64,000 bases of DNA. Origin: Clostridiales bacterium (GTDB lineage Bacteria; Bacillota; Clostridia; Lachnospirales; WQUN01). Each line of letters begins with the position of its first letter. The first letter of the stretch is position 1. The notes beneath the pieces are model-generated. The model searched no databases, was not told where the DNA came from, and worked only from the letters and a program-made list of their open reading frames with translations. A program made the translations under genes and the position numbers. This document shows, one piece after another, positions 32,969-42,937 of the stretch. Location: positions 42,491-106,490 of the forward strand of contig JAISVZ010000035.1 of the NCBI GenBank assembly GCA_031271295.1. Direction: 5' to 3'.

Positions 32969-35584
32969 TTACTTCCTAAGCACAGCCTGAGCCGCCGCCA
33001 GCCTTGCAATCGGCACGCGGAACGGTGAGCAGGAAACATAGTTAAGCCCAATTTTGTGGCAGAATTCTACGGATGAAGGATCCCCGCCGTGTTCGCCGCA
33101 GATGCCCAGCTTAATTTTCGGGCGTACTGTTTTTGCCTTATCTACCGCGAGCTGCATAAGCTGCCCTACTCCGGTTTGGTCAAGCCTTGCCGTTGGGTCT
33201 ACTTCGTAGATTTTCTTGTCGATATAATCTTTCAAAATTCTGCCCGCGTCATCGCGTGAAAGCCCGTAGGTCATCTGCGTTAAGTCGTTGGTACCGAACG
33301 AGAAGAACTCCGCGTCCTTCGCAATTTCGTCGGCGGTAAGGCACGCCCTTGGAATTTCAATCATCGTGCCAACGCTGTAGGTAAGTTCAATACCGGAAGA
33401 CTTGATAATTTCCTTCGCGGTTTTGTCAATTATATCTTTAACATAGCGCAGTTCCAAAACTTCGCCAACAAGCGGAATCATAATTTCGGGAACGATATTA
33501 TAGCCCTTATCCTTTTTAACGGATATCGCGGCTTCAATGATAGCGCGTGTTTGCATTTCGGCAATTTCCGGATAACTTACCGCCAAACGGCAGCCGCGGT
33601 GGCCGAGCATTGGGTTAAGTTCGTGCAATTCCGTCGCTTTGATGTTAATATCCGAAACGGATTTGCCCATTTCCTTGGCAAGGTTTTCAATATCGCCCGC
33701 GTCGGTTGGGAGGAACTCGTGAAGCGGCGGGTCGAGCAGACGGATTGTAACCGGCCTTTCCTGCATTGCTTCATAAATTCCGATAAAGTCCGCTTTTTGG
33801 TACGGAAGAATTTCATCAAGCGCTGCTCTTCTTTCCGCTTCGGTATCCGCCAAAATCATTTTGCGCATTTTCGGAATTCTGTCCTCTTCAAAGAACATGT
33901 GCTCGGTACGGGTTAAGCCTATACCTTCCGCGCCGAATTCGATAGCTTTACGCGCGTCCTTCGGAGTGTCGGCGTTTGTGCGCACCTTTAATTCCCTTAC
34001 ATCGTCTACCCATTTCATGAACTTTTCAAAGTTGCCGGAAATTTCGGGTTCGGTTGTTGGGATATCCGTGCCGTAAATGTTACCGGTGGAACCGTCCAGC
34101 GAAATATAATCCCCTTCGGAATATTTGCCGCCGCCAAGTTCGAAGAATTTTTCTTCCTCGTGCATTTTAATTTCTTCGCAGCCGGAAACACAGCAACGAC
34201 CCATGCCGCGCGCAACAACAGCAGCGTGGCTTGTCATGCCGCCGCGCACGGTTAAAATACCCTGCGAAACCTGCATACCTACGATATCCTCCGGTGATGT
34301 TTCAAGGCGCACAAGTATTACGCGCTCGCCCCTTGCCGCCGCTTCCGCAGCGTCCTCGGCGGAAAAATAAACCTTACCGGCAGCCGCGCCCGGCGAAGCC
34401 GCAAGCCCTTTGCCGATGGATTTTGCGTTTTTAAGAGCCGCGGAATCAAATACCGGGTGCAGAAGCTGGTCTAACTGTTTCGGGTCTACCTGCATAATAG
34501 CGCCCTTTTCGTCTATAAGCCCTTCGGAAACTAAATCAACCGCAACCTGGAGCGCCGCCTGAGCGGTTCTTTTGCCGTTTCTTGTTTGAAGGAAATACAG
34601 CTTGCCGTTTTCAATTGTAAACTCCATATCCTGCATATCTTTGTAGTGGTTTTCAAGCTTGTTAGCAAGAGCTACAAACTGCTCGTAAGCTTCCGGCAAA
34701 TCCTCTTTAAGCTGGTTAATTGTTTTGGGAGTTCTAACGCCTGCAACAACGTCCTCGCCCTGCGCGTTAATTAAATATTCGCCGAAAAGAGCTTTTTCGC
34801 CGGTGGCGGGGTTTCTTGTAAAGGCAACGCCCGTGCCCGATGTTTCGCCCAAATTGCCGAATACCATAGACTGCACGTTTACAGCGGTTCCCCATTCGTA
34901 AGGGATATCATGCATTCTTCTGTAAACGAAAGCCCTTTCGTTATCCCACGAGCGAAATACCGCGCCTATTGCTTCGTAAAGCTGCTCCTTCGCGTCCTGC
35001 GGGAATTCTTTGTTCTGGTCGTTTTTGTATATTTCTTTGAAAATTCCGGTTACTTCCTTTAAATTTTCGGCGGTTAACTCTGTATCGTCCTTGTAACCTC
35101 TTTCTTCCTTGTATTTATCAAGCGCTCTTTCGAATTTGGATTTCGCAACGCCAATAACAACGTCCGAAAACATCATAACGAAACGCCTGTAGGAATCGTA
35201 AGCGAAACGCGGGTTGTTGCTTGCCTTTGCAATAGCTTCAACGGCTACGTCGTTAATACCGAGGTTTAAAACGGTATCCATCATACCGGGCATGGAAGCC
35301 CTTGCGCCGGAACGCACGGAAACAAGCAACGGGTTGGCTTCGTCGCCGAACTTTTTACCGGTCATTTCCTCTACTTTTGCCATTGCCTCGTTAACCTGTT
35401 CTTTAATTTCATCCGAAAGTTTTTTGCCGGATGTGTTGTAATAGGTACAAGCTTCTGTGGATACCGTAAAACCCTGCGGTATCGGCAGGCCAAGGTTTGT
35501 CATTTCGGCAAGGTTTGCCCCTTTGCCGCCAAGCAAATTTTTCATTGAGGCGTTACCCTCGGAAAACATATAAACATACTTCAT
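32969..35584 (-). CDS. ppdK: Pyruvate, phosphate dikinase
   Basis: An 871-residue enzyme interconverting pyruvate + ATP + Pi and phosphoenolpyruvate + AMP + PPi, used in PPi-linked glycolysis and anaplerosis of anaerobes. The N-terminal ATP-grasp domain begins KYVYMFSEGNASMKNLLGGKG. The phosphohistidine swivelling domain holds GGMTSHAAVVARGMGRCC, where the His after TS is the phosphorylated residue. The C-terminal PEP-binding barrel ends with GICGEHGGDPSSVEF carrying the catalytic Cys. Full family length. AGGAGG precedes the ATG. It lies 61 bp downstream of xylB and shares its strand, so a carbon-metabolism operon is likely. Confidence 0.97.
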   Translation of the reverse strand: MKYVYMFSEGNASMKNLLGGKGANLAEMTNLGLPIPQGFTVSTEACTYYNTSGKKLSDEIKEQVNEAMAKVEEMTGKKFGDEANPLLVSVRSGARASMPGMMDTVLNLGINDVAVEAIAKASNNPRFAYDSYRRFVMMFSDVVIGVAKSKFERALDKYKEERGYKDDTELTAENLKEVTGIFKEIYKNDQNKEFPQDAKEQLYEAIGAVFRSWDNERAFVYRRMHDIPYEWGTAVNVQSMVFGNLGETSGTGVAFTRNPATGEKALFGEYLINAQGEDVVAGVRTPKTINQLKEDLPEAYEQFVALANKLENHYKDMQDMEFTIENGKLYFLQTRNGKRTAQAALQVAVDLVSEGLIDEKGAIMQVDPKQLDQLLHPVFDSAALKNAKSIGKGLAASPGAAAGKVYFSAEDAAEAAARGERVILVRLETSPEDIVGMQVSQGILTVRGGMTSHAAVVARGMGRCCVSGCEEIKMHEEEKFFELGGGKYSEGDYISLDGSTGNIYGTDIPTTEPEISGNFEKFMKWVDDVRELKVRTNADTPKDARKAIEFGAEGIGLTRTEHMFFEEDRIPKMRKMILADTEAERRAALDEILPYQKADFIGIYEAMQERPVTIRLLDPPLHEFLPTDAGDIENLAKEMGKSVSDINIKATELHELNPMLGHRGCRLAVSYPEIAEMQTRAIIEAAISVKKDKGYNIVPEIMIPLVGEVLELRYVKDIIDKTAKEIIKSSGIELTYSVGTMIEIPRACLTADEIAKDAEFFSFGTNDLTQMTYGLSRDDAGRILKDYIDKKIYEVDPTARLDQTGVGQLMQLAVDKAKTVRPKIKLGICGEHGGDPSSVEFCHKIGLNYVSCSPFRVPIARLAAAQAVLRK

Positions 35585-35645
35585 TTCTGTAAAACCTCCT
35601 GTAATATATATAAATGTAATTGTGGAACGCTAAATTTAAAAAACT

Positions 35646-37142
35646 TTACGATAATTCCGCCAACGAAGCGAAAATATCCTTATTTGCGGCGTAAAGCCTG
35701 CGGTATATGGCGTGAAATTTTTCGTATTCAGCCGCGTCCGCCGCGTTCGGAGTGTACTCCTTTACAACCTTCATGCTTTTGGCTTTCGCGCTTTTAAAAT
35801 CCGCGAAAACTCCCGCTCCAACACCCGCTATAAGCGCCGCGCCGAACGCCGGGCCTTCTTCAACGTTTAACACCTTCAAATTGCGGTTAATAACGTTGCA
35901 GATAATTTTGCCCCAAAGCTCGCTTTTCGCTCCGCCTCCGGTAATATAAATCTCCTTCATATCGGCAAAGCCTTCTACCAATAAAAACATATCCTTAAGC
36001 CCGAACGCCACGCCTTCCATTACCGCTCTTGCCATTTCGCCCTTTCCGGTAAGCGAGGACAGCCCGAAAAACACTCCCCTTGCGTTCGCGTCCGTATACG
36101 GGCTTCTTTCGCCGAACAAATACGGAAGGAAAATGAGCTTGTTACTGCCAATAGGCGTTTTTGCCGCAAGTACGTTGGATTCGTCCATAGTTGTTCCGGA
36201 AAGTATGTTTCTGTGCAACCAGTTAAAGCATTCGCCCGCGCTTAACATACAACCCATTGCGTACATACTGCCGGGATACGAATAATTAAACAAATGAACC
36301 GCGCCGGTAACCTCGGATTTGATATCCTCTAAAAACGCAACAACGGTGCCGCTTGTGCCCACGCTTATAACCGCTTCTCCGCTTGCGACTATTCCGTTAC
36401 CTATTGCCGCGCAGCTATTATCCGCTCCGCCCGCTATAACCTTAACGCTTGGCGAAAGCCCAAGTTCCTGGGAAAGCGCTGCTGTTATAACCCCAACTTC
36501 ACCTGTGGATTCAATGGCTTCGGGAAGAATTTTTGTGTCAATTCCCACCTTGTTGACAAAATCCTCGTTAAATTTGCGCCCTTTAACATCGAACATTAAT
36601 GTTCCGGCGGCGTCGGAATAATCGGTTTTGATATTGCCGGTTAACATAAAGTTGATATAATCCTTCGGCATAATAACCTTATGTACTTTTGCGTAGTTTT
36701 CCGGCTCGTTTTCTTTAAGCCACAAAATTTTAGGCAGGGTAAACCCTTCCAGAGCAAGGTTAAAAACCTCTTTTAAAACGCCCTCTTTCCCGCCGAAAAT
36801 GTTGTAAATTTCTTTAGTTTGCTTTGTGGTGCGCGTATCGTTCCACAAAATTGCCGGGCGGATAACTCCTCCCTCTTCATTCAAAAACACGGAACTGTGC
36901 ATTTGCCCCGAACAGCTTAGCGCAACAATATCATCCTTAACGGAAGAATTTGCGTCCGTCAGCGCTTTAAGGCATTTTTTTGTGTTCTCCCACCAAACGG
37001 CAGGGTCTTGCTCAACATACCCGTTAGCTCCGAAATCCGGCGTATATGCCGCCGATTTAACGCCGGTAATCTCCCCGTTTTCCGACATTAAAAGACATTT
37101 GACACCGCTTGTGCCAAGGTCAATCCCGATAACGTATTTCAT
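35646..37142 (-). CDS. xylB: Xylulokinase (FGGY family)
   Basis: A 498-residue sugar kinase that phosphorylates D-xylulose to xylulose 5-phosphate for the pentose phosphate pathway. KYVIGIDLGTSGVKCLL is the first ATP-phosphate motif and SCSGQMHSSVFLNEEG the sugar-binding segment typical of XylB. GGADNSCAAIGNG, SVGTSGTV and ITGGGAKSELW are the later ATP-binding motifs. AGGGAGG precedes the ATG and the tagO-like stop lies 30 bp upstream. No xylA or xylose transporter is present. Another FGGY pentulose kinase is possible but XylB fits best. Confidence 0.9.
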   Translation of the reverse strand: MKYVIGIDLGTSGVKCLLMSENGEITGVKSAAYTPDFGANGYVEQDPAVWWENTKKCLKALTDANSSVKDDIVALSCSGQMHSSVFLNEEGGVIRPAILWNDTRTTKQTKEIYNIFGGKEGVLKEVFNLALEGFTLPKILWLKENEPENYAKVHKVIMPKDYINFMLTGNIKTDYSDAAGTLMFDVKGRKFNEDFVNKVGIDTKILPEAIESTGEVGVITAALSQELGLSPSVKVIAGGADNSCAAIGNGIVASGEAVISVGTSGTVVAFLEDIKSEVTGAVHLFNYSYPGSMYAMGCMLSAGECFNWLHRNILSGTTMDESNVLAAKTPIGSNKLIFLPYLFGERSPYTDANARGVFFGLSSLTGKGEMARAVMEGVAFGLKDMFLLVEGFADMKEIYITGGGAKSELWGKIICNVINRNLKVLNVEEGPAFGAALIAGVGAGVFADFKSAKAKSMKVVKEYTPNAADAAEYEKFHAIYRRLYAANKDIFASLAELS

Positions 37143-37172
37143 TTCCGCACCTCCCTATAAAATGTAGATATG

Positions 37173-38147
37173 TCAGCTCTGCGCGCTTACCATAATACCG
37201 CTGTTGATTATAAGCAGAATTATTGAAACAAGGCACAGGCATGTGCTAATTAAATATATGAACGCGTTTACCTGCTTAACACTTAGCCCCGAATGCATTA
37301 GACGATAGTGAATTTGCATTCTGTCCGCTTTATACACCGGTTTCTTTTCCTTAAAGCGCCTAAGAACAACATAAATATTATCGAAAATAGGAACGCCGAG
37401 GGCAAGAACAGGGATAAAAAGGGAAATAAGCGTAGCCTGTTTAAACACACCTTCAAGTGAAATAACGGCTAAGAAAAAACCAAGAAACGTAGCGCCCGAA
37501 TCCCCCATAAAAACTTTTGCGGGGTGGCTGTTGTATTTTAAAAAGCCGAGAATTGAACCAATAAGCATTGCGGCCATAAGAGCGGGAGAACCTTGACCCG
37601 TGGTTATTGCCACAATAAAAAGAGCGGACGCGCAGATGGCGGAAATACCGCCCGCCAAACCGTCCAGCCCGTCGGAAAAATTTACAACGGTTGTAACGCC
37701 AAAAATCCATAAAATTGTAAAAATATATTGAAGCCAATTTGGGAAGGTGATGATTTTTGAAGAAAACGGATTGGAAAAACCGTGAAACGCGTACCCCGCG
37801 AAAAAAACGATTGTGGCGGCGGCAACTTGAACCAAAATTTTAGGAAGCGCCGAAAGGTCGTTCCCTTTGGTTTTGTAATAATCATCCAAAATGCCGATTG
37901 CCATAATAAGAACCGACGCGGCAAAAACCGCAAAATCCTGATAATCCAAACCTTTGTTGAAAATAAAAAACGAAATGAAAAAACTGATAAACATTACAAC
38001 ACCGCCAATAAGCGGCGTTGGGGACATGTGCAATTTTCTGTGATTGGGCTTATCCGTAAACCCTATTTTTTTTGCGTAACGCATCATTACCGGCATAAGA
38101 AAAAAGGAAATAGCGAACGAAACGCCGGCTGCAAGTAAATTTACCAC
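37173..38147 (-). CDS. tagO: TagO/WecA-like undecaprenyl-phosphate sugar-phosphate transferase
   Basis: A 324-residue integral membrane enzyme of the MraY/WecA superfamily with about ten helices. DKPNHRKLHMSPTPLIGGVV, ILDDYY (the first Asp-Asp motif), NFSDGLDGLAGG and the KVFMGDSGATFLGF loop are all present. The late YKADRMQIHYRLMHSG motif is typical of WecA/TagO rather than MraY. It would start synthesis of a wall teichoic acid or other lipid-linked polymer by moving GlcNAc-1-phosphate to undecaprenyl phosphate. First gene of a unit with xylB and ppdK, behind a good promoter. The pairing with central metabolism genes is unusual. Confidence 0.85.
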   Translation of the reverse strand: MVNLLAAGVSFAISFFLMPVMMRYAKKIGFTDKPNHRKLHMSPTPLIGGVVMFISFFISFFIFNKGLDYQDFAVFAASVLIMAIGILDDYYKTKGNDLSALPKILVQVAAATIVFFAGYAFHGFSNPFSSKIITFPNWLQYIFTILWIFGVTTVVNFSDGLDGLAGGISAICASALFIVAITTGQGSPALMAAMLIGSILGFLKYNSHPAKVFMGDSGATFLGFFLAVISLEGVFKQATLISLFIPVLALGVPIFDNIYVVLRRFKEKKPVYKADRMQIHYRLMHSGLSVKQVNAFIYLISTCLCLVSIILLIINSGIMVSAQS

Positions 38148-38213
38148 TTATATCTCAACTCCTATAATATTGCGGGATGGCTTATCTTGTGATTATTGCT
38201 TATTACTTGATGA

Positions 38214-38242
38214 AATATAACACCAAACGCGCAATGTGTCAA
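38214..38242 (-). promoter_or_regulatory. Promoter of the tagO-xylB-ppdK unit
   Basis: On the minus strand TTGACA (38242-38237), a 17-bp spacer and TATATT (38219-38214), about 65 bp ahead of the tagO-like start. It implies that the three genes are transcribed together and separately from the CapA-NagZ gene. Confidence 0.75.
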
Positions 38243-38246
38243 TAAT

Positions 38247-38270
38247 TTGCTCCGCTTTACGCGGAGGCAA
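38247..38270 (-). terminator. Hairpin between the CapA-NagZ gene and the tagO promoter
   Basis: TTGCTCCGC and GCGGAGGCAA pair across a 5-base loop with one bulge. On the minus strand it is followed by AATTATT, a weak T tract, immediately before the -35 box. It probably limits read-through from the upstream gene. Confidence 0.5.
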
Positions 38271-38316
38271 AATTTTAGTATTTTTCAGCTACAAAGGCAG
38301 TTTTCATTTATATAGC

Positions 38317-40728
38317 TTACCGGTTCATAATCTGCTTTAAATTAAGAACCCTCATTACGGATTCATTAATTCGCTCCTCACTTAGCCTCCCCTCCAAATA
38401 CGCGTTCATCACACCGTTATACGCCTCGTCAAATTTTTCCGGCATAACAATTATGTCAATTCCGGCTTCAATTGCCGCAACCGCCGCCTCGCCCGGCGAA
38501 TAATAATTCGTTATAGCGCCCATATCCATTGCGTCCGTCATTACAAGCCCGTTATATTCCAAATCGCCGCGCAAAATCCCGTTTACGATTTCGCCGGAAA
38601 AGGTTGCAGGAATATCGTTTCCCGTAATTTCGGGAGCGCTGATATGCCCCACCATTACCGCGTCCGCGCCGCTGACTATTCCGGATATGAACGGTTTAAG
38701 CTCCGTATCAAAAAGGCGCGTAATATCGTGCTTATAAACAGCCATGCCGTTGTGGGAATCCTCGGCGGTATCGCCGTGCCCCGGAAAATGCTTTATTACG
38801 GATAAAACACCCTCGCTTTTTATACCTTCTATAAACGCCGCAACATATTCCGCTGCGGTATCCGGATTGGCGGAAAAAGCCCTGTCGCCTATTACTTTGT
38901 TTTGCGCGTTGGAATTTATGTCCGCAACAGGCGCTAAATTCATGTTAAAGCCAAGTTCGCCAAGGCGTTTTCCAAGCTCAAACCCTCGAACCGCTGCTTC
39001 CGTTGCGGTTTTTGTGCCGCCAGCCGGGCCGATATAGCCGTTAAACAATTTTCCTATGCGCGAAACTCGCCCGCCTTCCTCGTCCGTTGCAACAATAAGC
39101 GGAATTTCGCTATGCTCCTTTAGCTTTGCAATAAGGTTTATTGTTTGCTGCTTTGTGCCTATTTCGCCCGAAAAAAGAACTACCCCCGCCGGTTTGTAGC
39201 GTTCAAGAAAATCCCGCATGTTTTTAGTAAACTCCGTTCCCTCGTTTCTGAACGCGCAGAAAAAAAGCTGCCCGATTTTTTCTTCAATTGATAGGGTTTC
39301 CAGCAGTTCTTCGGCTTCGGTTTTGGGGGTTTGCGTTTCAGTTTCGGGAGTATTCTCCGCTGTGCCGATACCGTTAAAATCATACGCCGTATATTCGCCC
39401 GTAAATTCCTCGTCATTTATCTGAGGCTCCTCGGTGCCGGTCATTATTTTTTTTATGTTTTTTAGCGCCGCTTTCATTCGGGTTAAATCCTGCCCTCTTA
39501 CGTTCGTTTCCTCTCCCGCGGCGTTTTTTTGCAGAATTTCGCCTATCGGCAAAACCTTAACATCCGCCTGCCCTTGCGCGTTCGTAAACATAACCCACGT
39601 TGGAACATAGGAAATTTTTGAAATATACGCCTTTTCGCCTTCCTTTTTTTCAAGCTCTATGTTAAGTATAACGCCCTCGTCCCTTGGCACGGTGCGCTGA
39701 CCGGAAATAAAATTCCCAAGCGAATAGGCAACTGCGCAAGTACGCTCGCCTCCGTTTACGTCTGTCATTTTTACAATTTCAAGCGGCTGCAATACATGCG
39801 GATGGCTTGCCAGCACAATATCCGCACCGTTTTCAAGCATTAAATTAATCCAATTTTTAAATACCTGACGCGGCGCGGTTTCGTATTCATTGCCTAAATG
39901 CGGCATTACCACAATAAAATCCGTGTTCAGCTCCTTCGCTTTTTGCAAATCGGAAATTATCAGGTTTTCGTCGATTATATTTACCATATAATTTTTTCCG
40001 TCCGGCAAAGGCAAGCCGTTTGTTCCGTAAGTATATGACAAAAACGCAACTGAGATACCGTCCGCCTCGGCGGTTAAAATTTTTCCGCGCTCGCTTTTTG
40101 TGCGGAAAGTTCCGGTGTGCTTAATCCCCCAAAAATCCAATTGGTTAAGAGTGCGCATTATCGCCGCATCGCCCTTGTCGTTGCAGTGGTTGTTTGCGGT
40201 TGTAAGCATATTGAAGCCCGCGTTTTTTATTGCCTCGCCAAACGAATCCGGCGCGTTAAAACGCGGATAATCCGAATACGGCAAACCGGGACCGCCAAAA
40301 ACGGTTTCCAAATTCGCAAGCGCAATATCCGCCTGTTTAAGGTACGGCTTAACAAGCTCAAAATTCGAATCAAACTCGTATCTGCCCGTTTCCGCCGAAA
40401 ACGCGTTTTCGTACTGATACGAATGCAGCATTAAATCCCCCGCCGCGCTAATACGCATTTTATGTACTGCGGGCGGCGCGGAATCCTCGCCCTGCGCAGA
40501 TGAATCTATGTCCGTTTTATTTGAAATTACCCTGCCGGACGAATCCGCGTAATAAGCGCCGGCGTTTGCCTGAGAAGTATTTACGGCTACTTCCGGTTTT
40601 TCCGCAACTGCTCCGTCCGGTAAAACGGAGTAGGATGCCGCTTTGTTATAGAAGTGAACTCCGAGGCTTATTGTATAGGAAATTACAAGCGCCAACACAC
40701 AGATAAGCACAAAAAGAACTTTCCGCAC
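38317..40728 (-). CDS. CapA-type metallophosphatase fused to NagZ-like GH3 beta-N-acetylhexosaminidase
   Basis: An 803-residue extracellular protein. Residues 7-26 are a signal anchor. Residues of about 90-400 form a CapA (poly-gamma-glutamate synthesis) domain with AGDLMLHSYQYE, LANLETVF, TTANNHCNDKG and MPHLGNEYE, the metal ligands of the calcineurin-like fold. After a TETQTPKTEAE linker, residues of about 470-803 form a glycoside hydrolase family 3 domain with GQLFFCAFRNEG, ATDEEGGRVSRI, the NagZ signature KHFPGHGDTAEDSHNG (His and Asp acid/base pair, near 646-660) and the nucleophile region VMTDAMDMGAI. It likely trims muropeptides or surface polymer outside the cell. Fusion of these two domains is uncommon. 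Neighbouring genes (murJ, tagO-like) also serve the cell envelope. Confidence 0.88.
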   Translation of the reverse strand: MRKVLFVLICVLALVISYTISLGVHFYNKAASYSVLPDGAVAEKPEVAVNTSQANAGAYYADSSGRVISNKTDIDSSAQGEDSAPPAVHKMRISAAGDLMLHSYQYENAFSAETGRYEFDSNFELVKPYLKQADIALANLETVFGGPGLPYSDYPRFNAPDSFGEAIKNAGFNMLTTANNHCNDKGDAAIMRTLNQLDFWGIKHTGTFRTKSERGKILTAEADGISVAFLSYTYGTNGLPLPDGKNYMVNIIDENLIISDLQKAKELNTDFIVVMPHLGNEYETAPRQVFKNWINLMLENGADIVLASHPHVLQPLEIVKMTDVNGGERTCAVAYSLGNFISGQRTVPRDEGVILNIELEKKEGEKAYISKISYVPTWVMFTNAQGQADVKVLPIGEILQKNAAGEETNVRGQDLTRMKAALKNIKKIMTGTEEPQINDEEFTGEYTAYDFNGIGTAENTPETETQTPKTEAEELLETLSIEEKIGQLFFCAFRNEGTEFTKNMRDFLERYKPAGVVLFSGEIGTKQQTINLIAKLKEHSEIPLIVATDEEGGRVSRIGKLFNGYIGPAGGTKTATEAAVRGFELGKRLGELGFNMNLAPVADINSNAQNKVIGDRAFSANPDTAAEYVAAFIEGIKSEGVLSVIKHFPGHGDTAEDSHNGMAVYKHDITRLFDTELKPFISGIVSGADAVMVGHISAPEITGNDIPATFSGEIVNGILRGDLEYNGLVMTDAMDMGAITNYYSPGEAAVAAIEAGIDIIVMPEKFDEAYNGVMNAYLEGRLSEERINESVMRVLNLKQIMNR

Positions 40729-40876
40729 AATAACTCCTCCTTTACATCTAAACAGCCTATTAATAAAGGCACACTAACCTGCATGTCGCGCGTACTCGGC
40801 ACAAATCGACATGAATCCAATTCGGTTTCACACAATACCCATTCCAAAGAGAAATTTCCGAACGCGAATATTTCCG

Positions 40877-42457
40877 CTATTTACGTTTGCGAATTACCGC
40901 TTTGCGAAAAATACCTTTTGCCACCTGAGCCGCAACTCCCGCCTCACGAACCCGAAACGCCAATGTGCACCCGAAATAAACCGCCGCGCCAACTGCCGCC
41001 GCCGAACCCACCCAAAGCAAATCCGTAGCCCTGCCATAGCCTATTGAAAGCTTACCGAACAGCAAACCAACCGCCCAAACCGCCGCCGCCATAACGCCCG
41101 ATGATATGCAAATATACAAAATATCCTTCAGCATTTTAATATTTACAATCCGTTTATTCTTTTTACGCATGAAAAACAGCATTATTCCGGCGGTTAAACA
41201 AAACGATACGGATACCGCCAAAGCGGGGCCGCCAACACCTAAATAGTTTTTTAAAACCGAACTTAATATAAAGTTTACGGCTATGGCGCAAATACCGGTT
41301 AGAAGCGGCACAACCGCGTTTTTTTGCGCGTAGAACGCGCGGCTTAAAATTGATTGAAGCCCAAAACCGATAATTCCAAACGAAAAATACGCCAGAGCTT
41401 CCGCCGTTTGCATTACCGCGTTTTCGTCAAATTTGCCGGTTAGGAAAAGCATTCTGCAAATGGGAACACTGAGCAAAAACAGCCCTGCCGCCATTGGTAT
41501 AAGAAAATAGAAGAGGCTTCTTATCACGGTTTCCAGTGTTGTTCCGAATTCCTCGTCGTTTTCATTTGCGTTAATTCGGGTAAGCTTGGGGAAAACAAAA
41601 TTTGCAACGGACAAAACAAAAACGCCGGTTATAACCGAATAAAGCACGTTTGCCTTGGAATACGCAACCGCCGCGCTCTCCGATACCTGCGAGGACAGCG
41701 CAATATTAACCGTATCGTTTACCGGCATAACCCACGTACTTATCATAACAGGCAAAATAAGCCCCGCTATTTCAAGCATCGCGGGGCTTTTAAAATTAAA
41801 GGAAAACCTGAACGAATATTTAATTTTCATAAGCGCGGGAAGCTGAATTAAAACTTGCAAAAACCAACCAAACAAAAAAACTGCCGCAAGGCCGTTTGCG
41901 CCGAACCTTTCAGCGAAAAAAAGGCAGTAAATTATTATACAGCCGTTAGAAACTATGCTCATTGCCGCGGGGATGTTAAACTCGCCCATAGACTGCAAAA
42001 TGCCGATAAACGAAAACGCCAGCGCGCTTAAAATTATAATCGGCATTGTTATAATAAATAAATTGCTTGTAAGTTCCTGCGTTGCCGCGTTGTTGCCCGG
42101 CCCCATTACAGCCGCTAAAGGACGGGAAAACATCATTAAAAGCACGGTTATTGCCGTAGCTAAAATTAAAACCGCCGTTATAAAAACGTTGGCGATTTTA
42201 AACGCTTCTTCTTTTCCGTTTTTCGCAATTGCGGAGTTAAATACGGGTATAAAGCAGCCGGAAATTGCCGAAGCGAACGTAATATCAAGGAAATTGCGCG
42301 GAATTGCGCTCGCCAAATTAAAAGCGGCAGCCTGTGCCCCGCTTCCAAGCGCCGAACCTATGAGTATTTCCCGCACAAGCCCAAGCGCTTTGCCTATTAA
42401 AGTTATCGCCATCATTGCGCTTATTACGCTTAGCGGGCTTTCACCTTTTTTTGTCAT
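40877..42457 (-). CDS. murJ: MurJ, lipid II flippase
   Basis: A 526-residue integral membrane protein with about 14 helices of the MOP superfamily. ITLIGKALGLVREILIGSALGSG is the MurJ N-terminal signature, with the conserved Arg used in lipid II transport, and FNLASAIPRNFLDITFASAIS and AFYAQKNAVVPLLTG follow. It moves lipid II across the membrane for peptidoglycan synthesis. It lies 9 bp after the small secreted-protein gene and ends the aat-scpA-scpB unit. Full length. Confidence 0.92.
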   Translation of the reverse strand: MTKKGESPLSVISAMMAITLIGKALGLVREILIGSALGSGAQAAAFNLASAIPRNFLDITFASAISGCFIPVFNSAIAKNGKEEAFKIANVFITAVLILATAITVLLMMFSRPLAAVMGPGNNAATQELTSNLFIITMPIIILSALAFSFIGILQSMGEFNIPAAMSIVSNGCIIIYCLFFAERFGANGLAAVFLFGWFLQVLIQLPALMKIKYSFRFSFNFKSPAMLEIAGLILPVMISTWVMPVNDTVNIALSSQVSESAAVAYSKANVLYSVITGVFVLSVANFVFPKLTRINANENDEEFGTTLETVIRSLFYFLIPMAAGLFLLSVPICRMLFLTGKFDENAVMQTAEALAYFSFGIIGFGLQSILSRAFYAQKNAVVPLLTGICAIAVNFILSSVLKNYLGVGGPALAVSVSFCLTAGIMLFFMRKKNKRIVNIKMLKDILYICISSGVMAAAVWAVGLLFGKLSIGYGRATDLLWVGSAAAVGAAVYFGCTLAFRVREAGVAAQVAKGIFRKAVIRKRK

Positions 42458-42466
42458 AATTACCCC

Positions 42467-42937
42467 TTAATTGATTATTTCGTAGCCGCCCTTTATTATA
42501 AGCCATGAATCCTCTAAAGCCATAACGCCGCGCCCGTCGCTACGCGGTACGATTAGCAGATTGTTTTTGGCGATATCGTCGCCGTTTGTAACCTCCTCGC
42601 CGCTTGTTACGTTAACAAGCCCGTCCGGGCCGGAATTGTACGCAACCACTTTTCCGCTTCTTAGTATTATTTCCGCTCCTTCGCCGCCTAATACTATTTG
42701 CCCCGTTAAAATGCTAACAGGCACAAACGCGCCCGTGTTTTCCTGCGCCGCTTCCGGGGGGGCGGGCGGCATTGCGGCAATTAGCCCTATAACCTCTGAA
42801 ATTTTAGAATCCACATAGCTTTTGGAAACGATAGGGTCTTCCTGCGTTCCCGGCTGGGCGGCAAATACCATTACAAAAACCATGGGATATATTAAAATAA
42901 CCGTCAAAACTTTCAGCAAACGTATTGATTTTTTCAT
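42467..42937 (-). CDS. Hypothetical secreted protein between scpB and murJ
   Basis: A 156-residue protein with a signal peptide (MKKSIRLLKVLTVILIYPMV, cleavage likely after VFAA). The stretch GTQEDPIVSKSYVDSKISEV is seen in other clostridial secreted proteins at this locus. A Pro/Ala spacer follows, then a strand-rich domain (VPVSILTGQIVLGGEGAEIILRSG). Its ATG overlaps the scpB stop as ATGA, so translation is coupled to ScpB. Function is unknown; location suggests an envelope role. Confidence 0.75.
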   Translation of the reverse strand: MKKSIRLLKVLTVILIYPMVFVMVFAAQPGTQEDPIVSKSYVDSKISEVIGLIAAMPPAPPEAAQENTGAFVPVSILTGQIVLGGEGAEIILRSGKVVAYNSGPDGLVNVTSGEEVTNGDDIAKNNLLIVPRSDGRGVMALEDSWLIIKGGYEIIN

